Assembly: GCA_946887075.1 (NCBI GenBank)
Contig: CAMPKA010000005.1
Location: 62,001 to 126,000, forward strand
Source of the DNA: an uncultured Salinimicrobium sp.
GTDB lineage: Bacteria; Bacteroidota; Bacteroidia; Flavobacteriales; Flavobacteriaceae
Direction: 5' to 3'
Length of the DNA: 64,000 bases
Both the position numbers and the translations under genes were made by a program. Under the pieces are notes generated by a model. It searched no databases and was not told where the DNA came from. It was given only the letters and a program-made list of their open reading frames with translations. Positions 59,990 through 64,000 of the stretch are shown here, one piece after another (the first letter of the stretch is position 1; each line of letters begins with the position of its first letter).

Positions 59990-61084
59990 ATGAAACTAAA
60001 GCGATTTTTGCAGGCCTTCGGTCTCCTGGCCGTTCTTCTTTCCCTCTTTCCTCTGGTTGCCTCGGACTACTGGTGGATCAGGATGTTTGATTTTCCACAC
60101 GTCCAGCTTACCACCCTTACCTTCCTGGCCCTTCTGATCTACTTTATCAGGTTTGAATTCAGGAACTGGAGAGACTATGTTTTTGTTCTGATCCTTTCGG
60201 CTTGTTTTGTTTTTCAGCTTGTGAAAATCTATCCCTATACACCTCTTGCCGCGGTCGAGGTCCTCGAGAACAGAAATCAGGACCCGAAAAATGTCCTCAG
60301 TCTGCTCGCAAGTAATGTCTTGCAGAAAAACAAGCAGTATCACCGGGTCATCGACGAGGTCCTTACCAGGGATCCCGATCTGCTGATCTTTACAGAAACG
60401 GATCAGAAATGGCGGGATGAGCTAAGTAAAGGTCTAAAAGGATTTGGATATGATTACCGGCTTGAGGAACCCCTGGATAACACCTATGGAATGTTGCTTT
60501 ATTCCCGTCTGCCCCTCCTGGATCCGAAGGTGCGATATCTGATCGAGGACAGCATTCCTTCTATGAGTTCCAGGCTTAGGCTGCCCTCCGGAGCCCTCGT
60601 CCAGCTGCATATCCTTCATCCGACTCCCCCTATGCCCCCTCATGACGCCACTTCCACCAGTCGGGACGCGCAAATGATGATGATCGCCGAGGAAGCCCGA
60701 AAGACCGAACTACCTGTTATCGTCGCAGGGGACTTTAACGATGTCGCATGGTCGGAAACAACCCGGCTTTTCCGTAAAGCCTCCACCCTTCTGGATCCCC
60801 GGATCGGGAGAGGTTTTTTCAACACCTATAATGCCAACAGCTTGCCGTTTCGGTGGCCGCTGGACCACATCTTCGTTTCTGAGGATTTCAGGCTGGTGGA
60901 AATCGAATTGGGACATGATTTGGAATCGGATCATTTCCCGCTATACGTGAAGCTGAGTCTGGAACCTGAGCACGGGGAGCCGCAGGAGGCAAAAGAACCC
61001 TCCTTTGAAGAAAAAAAGGAAGCCCGGGAACAAATCGAGAACGGCAAGGAAAAAGCGGCCTCTAATCCTGAAGCCGGTCTCTAA
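59990..61084 (+). CDS. Membrane-anchored endonuclease/exonuclease/phosphatase-family protein
   Basis: 364 residues. Three N-terminal membrane segments, then an EEP fold: LLASNVLQKNKQYHRVI, PDLLIFTETDQKW (metal Glu), VIVAGDFNDVAWSETTRL (GDFND), LPFRWPLDHIFVSEDF and LESDHFPLYVKLSL (catalytic SDH). Likely a periplasmic phosphodiesterase or nuclease. The last 40 residues are a charged tail. It overlaps the convergent thioesterase gene by 23 bases. Confidence 0.9.
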   Translation: MKLKRFLQAFGLLAVLLSLFPLVASDYWWIRMFDFPHVQLTTLTFLALLIYFIRFEFRNWRDYVFVLILSACFVFQLVKIYPYTPLAAVEVLENRNQDPKNVLSLLASNVLQKNKQYHRVIDEVLTRDPDLLIFTETDQKWRDELSKGLKGFGYDYRLEEPLDNTYGMLLYSRLPLLDPKVRYLIEDSIPSMSSRLRLPSGALVQLHILHPTPPMPPHDATSTSRDAQMMMIAEEARKTELPVIVAGDFNDVAWSETTRLFRKASTLLDPRIGRGFFNTYNANSLPFRWPLDHIFVSEDFRLVEIELGHDLESDHFPLYVKLSLEPEHGEPQEAKEPSFEEKKEAREQIENGKEKAASNPEAGL

Positions 61085-61451
61085 CGAATTCCACCCGGGT
61101 CTTACCGTGCGGTTTAGGTCTCCCTTGCTCATCAAGAGAAACCATTACGATCTTGTCGATGGTGATGATCACTTCCCGCGTCATCTTATTGCGGACTTCA
61201 CATCGAAGGGTCAGGGAAGCAGTTCCGAATTTCACGACATCCATTCCGATCTCGATGATATCCCCCTCCCTGGCAGAACTTTTAAAGTCAATCTCGCTTA
61301 TGAATTTGGTTACCGATCTCTGGTTCTCCAGTTGAATGATCGTATAGAGCGCAGCTTCCTCATCTATCCATTCCAGCAGCCTTCCGCCAAAGAGCGTTCG
61401 GTTGGGATTGAGGTCCTGAGGTTTGATCCATTTTCTGGTGTGGAATCTCAT
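61062..61451 (-). CDS. Acyl-CoA thioesterase, hotdog fold
   Basis: 129 residues. Single-hotdog YciA/BFIT-type protein: NRTLFGGRLLEWIDEEAALY with the conserved Asp/Glu, VTKFISEIDFKSSAREGDIIEI, and RCEVRNKMTREVIITIDKIVMV. Hydrolyses acyl-CoA; chain length cannot be told. Overlaps the EEP gene tail-to-tail. Confidence 0.9.
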   Translation of the reverse strand: MRFHTRKWIKPQDLNPNRTLFGGRLLEWIDEEAALYTIIQLENQRSVTKFISEIDFKSSAREGDIIEIGMDVVKFGTASLTLRCEVRNKMTREVIITIDKIVMVSLDEQGRPKPHGKTRVEFVRDRLQD

Positions 61452-61491
61452 AGGGCAAAGTATTTAGGCCGTAAAGATACCAGTTTAGCAT

Positions 61492-61917
61492 CTAATCGCC
61501 TTGCATTACCGTCTCCAGGATCCTGGAATGATCAAAGGCAAGATCCGGAATCTCCCCTACCTTCCACCAGCGTGCTTCTGAGGCATCATCCTTTCCCCGG
61601 GCCTCGGAATCAGGAGCAGCCTCCCCGCTAAACGCTATCGAAATCGTTCTGCCTCTCGGATCCCGCTGAGGATCATCGAAGACGCTCACCTGTTCCAGAT
61701 TCTTGGCATCAATACCGGTTTCTTCCTTTAATTCCCTTGCGGCAGCCTCCTTAAGCCTTTCCCAGGTGTCGACGAAACCTCCGGGAAGGGCCCACCTTCC
61801 CTTATAGGGATCGTTTTTCCTTTTTACCAGAAGGACTTCGGGACCATCCGAAGTAGTCCTTCTGATAACATTATCGACAGTCACAGAAATATTTTGCTTG
61901 TTATCTCCCATGATCAT
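61492..61917 (-). CDS. NUDIX hydrolase
   Basis: 141 residues. Nudix box at about 45-68: GGFVDTWERLKEAAARELKE followed by ETGID, with the REL/EE metal ligands. WALPGGF precedes it. Class likely ADP-ribose or nucleoside-diphosphate type; substrate unknown. Its ATG overlaps the SSADH stop (ATGA), so it is co-translated with the dehydrogenase. Confidence 0.92.
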   Translation of the reverse strand: MIMGDNKQNISVTVDNVIRRTTSDGPEVLLVKRKNDPYKGRWALPGGFVDTWERLKEAAARELKEETGIDAKNLEQVSVFDDPQRDPRGRTISIAFSGEAAPDSEARGKDDASEARWWKVGEIPDLAFDHSRILETVMQGD

Positions 61918-63266
61918 TTGAAATATATAGTCTTGATATTGGTAAATTCCCGAATTCCGAAAGCAGAGAGCTCCCGGCCGTAACCGGATTTTTTGGTTCC
62001 TCCGAAAGGCAGTCTGGGATCGCTCTTGACCAGTTCGTTGACGAATACCGCTCCGTCAGCAATTTCAGGAATCAGGTTCTCAGCTTTTTTGAGGTTGCCG
62101 GTAAATAAGGATACGCCGAGTCCGAATCTGGTGCTATTGATCAGGTCCACAGCCTGATTATCATCATTAAAAGTGGTGATCCCTATTGCTGGTCCAAAGG
62201 TCTCTTCCCTGAATACGGGCATCTCCGGAGTCACCTGCCCAAGAACCGTTGGCTGGTAAAAAGCCCCGCTCCTTTGACCTCCCTCCAGCAGAATGGCTCC
62301 CATTTCAATAGACTGTTCCACCTGCTTTTCGAGCTCCTTTGCCAGGTCTTCCCTGGCCAGAACCCCGATATAGGTGTCCTGTTTTAACGGATCCCCTGCT
62401 TTGAGCTTTTTTACCAGAGCGAGAAAGCGATCGGTGAATTCGTCGGCGATATCCTCCTGAACCAGCAGTCGCTTTCCTGCGATACAGCTCTGCCCGGTAT
62501 TCTGAAAGCGCGCCTGTATACACACCTTCAGGGTCGCATCCAGATCGGCATCAGAAAAGACAACAAGCGCATTGCTTCCGCCAAGCTCCAGCAGGGAAGG
62601 TTTTATCGTCTTTCCCGCAGTTGCAGCCACTGCACTTCCCGCAGCCTCGCTTCCCGTCAGGCTGATCCCTCTTATGCGTGGGTCCTGTATGATCCCGTCA
62701 ACCTTTTTACTGCTGATCACCAGATTCTGGAAACATCCATCCGGAAAGCCAGCCTTTTTAAAGACCTCTTCCACATGGCCGGCGGAAAGCATCACGTTGC
62801 TCGCATGTTTCAGCAGGCCAACATTTCCAGCCATAAGGGCAGGGGCAGCAAAACGGAAGACTTGCCAAAAAGGATAATTCCAGGGCATTACAGCCAGCAA
62901 GGGGCCCAGAGGTTCAAACCTGATAAGACTTTCAGACGCATCGGTCTCAATGGACTCGGGAGCCAGTTGAACTGCTGCGTGTTCTGCATAGTAGTCACAG
63001 ACCCAGGCACATTTTTCAACTTCGGCTTCCGCCTGTGAGATGGGTTTCCCCATTTCTTTGGTAATGGTTTCCCCATAGTACCGTTTATTCCCACGGAGCT
63101 CCTCCGCCGCTTTCCGCATCAGCGCTGATCTTTCTGGAAAGGAAGTCCGCTTCCAATTCTGGAATGCCGTCTGCGACCGGTCCAGGGCGCGTTCTATTTG
63201 CTCCTCAGAGAATTCCTGATGATCCTTCAGGATCTCGCCGGTATAGGGGTTTGTGGAAACCATCAT
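61914..63266 (-). CDS. Succinate-semialdehyde/aldehyde dehydrogenase
   Basis: 450 residues from the ATG at 63266 (ATG also at 63263); the frame runs to 63305. NAD(P)-dependent ALDH: NPYTGEI start, PLLAVMPWNYPFWQVFR, GSEAAGSAVAA, ELGGSNALVVFSDAD (catalytic Glu), NTGQSCIAGKR (catalytic Cys) and REETFGPAIGI. The short form without an N-terminal extension is typical of the Sad/YneI type of succinate-semialdehyde dehydrogenase. Coupled to the NUDIX gene. Confidence 0.92.
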   Translation of the reverse strand: MMVSTNPYTGEILKDHQEFSEEQIERALDRSQTAFQNWKRTSFPERSALMRKAAEELRGNKRYYGETITKEMGKPISQAEAEVEKCAWVCDYYAEHAAVQLAPESIETDASESLIRFEPLGPLLAVMPWNYPFWQVFRFAAPALMAGNVGLLKHASNVMLSAGHVEEVFKKAGFPDGCFQNLVISSKKVDGIIQDPRIRGISLTGSEAAGSAVAATAGKTIKPSLLELGGSNALVVFSDADLDATLKVCIQARFQNTGQSCIAGKRLLVQEDIADEFTDRFLALVKKLKAGDPLKQDTYIGVLAREDLAKELEKQVEQSIEMGAILLEGGQRSGAFYQPTVLGQVTPEMPVFREETFGPAIGITTFNDDNQAVDLINSTRFGLGVSLFTGNLKKAENLIPEIADGAVFVNELVKSDPRLPFGGTKKSGYGRELSAFGIREFTNIKTIYFK

Positions 63267-63416
63267 CTTTTTTCTAAAGGTAAAAACATGCTTCGGGGAC
63301 TCCAAGCTATTATAGGGATTTTAACGAAGCCGACAGCTGTTCATAAGCGGTTTACAACTGATTGAAGTGGATTGAAATACGGGTACGGATATTTCCTATA
63401 TTTAAAAAAACTACTC

Positions 63417-63821
63417 ATGGAAAACAGGGACCAAAGTCTGTTGCAGATGAGATCTGCCCCGACAAATGCCAATTCCTTTCAGACCAAAGCCGACGAAGAA
63501 TTCCAGAACCGAACCCTTCGCCCAGTCCTCGCACTACAGAATGATCTTCTGGTGGCAGCCTTCAGGAATTATGTGGACAAGCACAAAAATGTCTTCTACG
63601 ACATGTGTCCTGAGAAGAAAATGGCCTATATTGAGAATAGCATCCAGAAGGATATTAAATTCCGTAATAGCCTAAAAGGAATGGTCATCGGACTTTTCAG
63701 CCTTGCGGAATATGAGTACTACATCACCAATTCCTCTGCACTGAACAAGCGTATGATGCTTCTGGTCAGAGAAAGACTGCAGGATAATATTCAGCTCCTG
63801 AACCCTCCCCTTGCGGGATAA
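63417..63821 (+). CDS. Conserved flavobacterial protein of unknown function
   Basis: 134 residues from the ATG at 63417; the frame starts earlier at 63372 but the earlier part is not conserved-looking. All-helical: FQNRTLRPVLALQNDLLVAA, FRNYVDKHKNVFYDM, EKKMAYIENSIQKDIKFRN, KGMVIGLFSLAEYEYYI. Proteins of this sort are common in Flavobacteriia and are sometimes labelled glyoxalase, without support in the sequence. Function unknown. Confidence 0.78.
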   Translation: MENRDQSLLQMRSAPTNANSFQTKADEEFQNRTLRPVLALQNDLLVAAFRNYVDKHKNVFYDMCPEKKMAYIENSIQKDIKFRNSLKGMVIGLFSLAEYEYYITNSSALNKRMMLLVRERLQDNIQLLNPPLAG

Positions 63822-63895
63822 AGGGCATTATTAAACTTTTGCAAATTATTCTTCTTTGAAGGCTGTGTTCGCTATTTTTAGAAAAAAGGACGAAT

Positions 63896-64000
63896 ATGAG
63901 CGTGAATAAGGAAGAACTCTACAACAGGTGTCTCGATCTGGTCAATGAACGGATCAGGCAATACGAGGAAAAGCTGGATGATATCAGCGGTGAGGATTCC
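63896..64000 (+). CDS. Start of a GreA/GreB-type factor (partial)
   Basis: ATG at 63896, open to the window end (35 codons). The visible helix KEELYNRCLDLVNERIRQYE resembles the N-terminal coiled-coil of the GreA/GreB-like proteins of Bacteroidetes, which are often misnamed 3-oxoacyl-ACP synthase. Too short to be sure. Confidence 0.4.
   Translation, partial: MSVNKEELYNRCLDLVNERIRQYEEKLDDISGEDS

Noticed and set aside
1..64000. CRISPR arrays, prophage or intact insertion sequences
   Set aside because: No regularly spaced repeats, transposase, integrase or phage structural genes were seen.

Overview
The window comes from a Bacteroidota chromosome, most likely Flavobacteriaceae. Three things point there: the best promoters follow the Bacteroidetes pattern TTG-N20/21-TAnnTTTG instead of -35/-10 boxes; Shine-Dalgarno sequences are mostly absent; and many conserved small proteins are of flavobacterial type. 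Gene density is high. I see no rRNA, tRNA, CRISPR array, prophage or intact insertion sequence, so this looks like core chromosome with a large carbohydrate-storage block. No stretch over 300 bases lacks a gene once two short proteins (50774-50872 and 56876-57019) are counted.

Layout. 1-5.9 kb: end of a baeRF-type protein, proline dehydrogenase, aroB, an acidic conserved protein, a DJ-1/PfpI protein, a YihY membrane protein and an Lrp regulator. 5.9-8.9 kb: M14 carboxypeptidase facing an XRE regulator across a region dense in TTTACA/TGTAAA half-sites, then a lipoprotein and a secreted protein. 8.9-14.4 kb: operon parE - small membrane protein - parC - mscL. 14.5-19.7 kb: ychF, a secreted protein, and the pta-ackA acetate pair. 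19.7-20.1 kb: a 16-cysteine DUF326 copper-type protein.

20.1-36.7 kb is the centrepiece: an alpha-glucan/trehalose island. On the minus strand lie treZ, a GH57/DUF3536 protein, treY and malQ; on the plus strand, from the same 190-base divergent region, glgE, a treS-maltokinase fusion and glgB. The enzymes form a closed loop: glucan to trehalose (TreY/TreZ), trehalose to maltose (TreS), maltose to maltose-1-phosphate (maltokinase), and back to branched glucan (GlgE, GlgB). GlgB has an unusual lysine-rich N-terminal extension of about 280 residues.

36.7-40.1 kb holds an amidoligase cluster on the minus strand: an ATP-grasp protein with a RimK-like N-terminal domain, a GCS2 carboxylate-amine ligase and an N-formylglutamate amidohydrolase-like protein. 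It has its own promoter and translationally coupled genes. It probably makes and trims an unknown glutamyl or aminoacyl conjugate, and is the best candidate for an undescribed system here.

40.3-64 kb is mixed housekeeping: DUF2267 protein, esterase, M19 dipeptidase, two VTT/DedA-type membrane proteins, an SdiA-regulated-type protein, a class A penicillin-binding protein, an SF2 helicase opposite a Crp/Fnr regulator, a DJ-1 protein plus alpha/beta hydrolase pair behind a perfect 16-bp palindrome, an SDR, a CDF transporter, a DEAD-box RNA helicase, a Pmp3-type peptide, galE, an MscS channel, an EEP-family protein, a thioesterase, a NUDIX hydrolase and an aldehyde dehydrogenase. Trehalose synthesis, MscL, MscS, the Pmp3-type peptide and proline dehydrogenase together suggest an organism that meets osmotic or drying stress. 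Functions are assigned from motif recognition only; no database search was possible.
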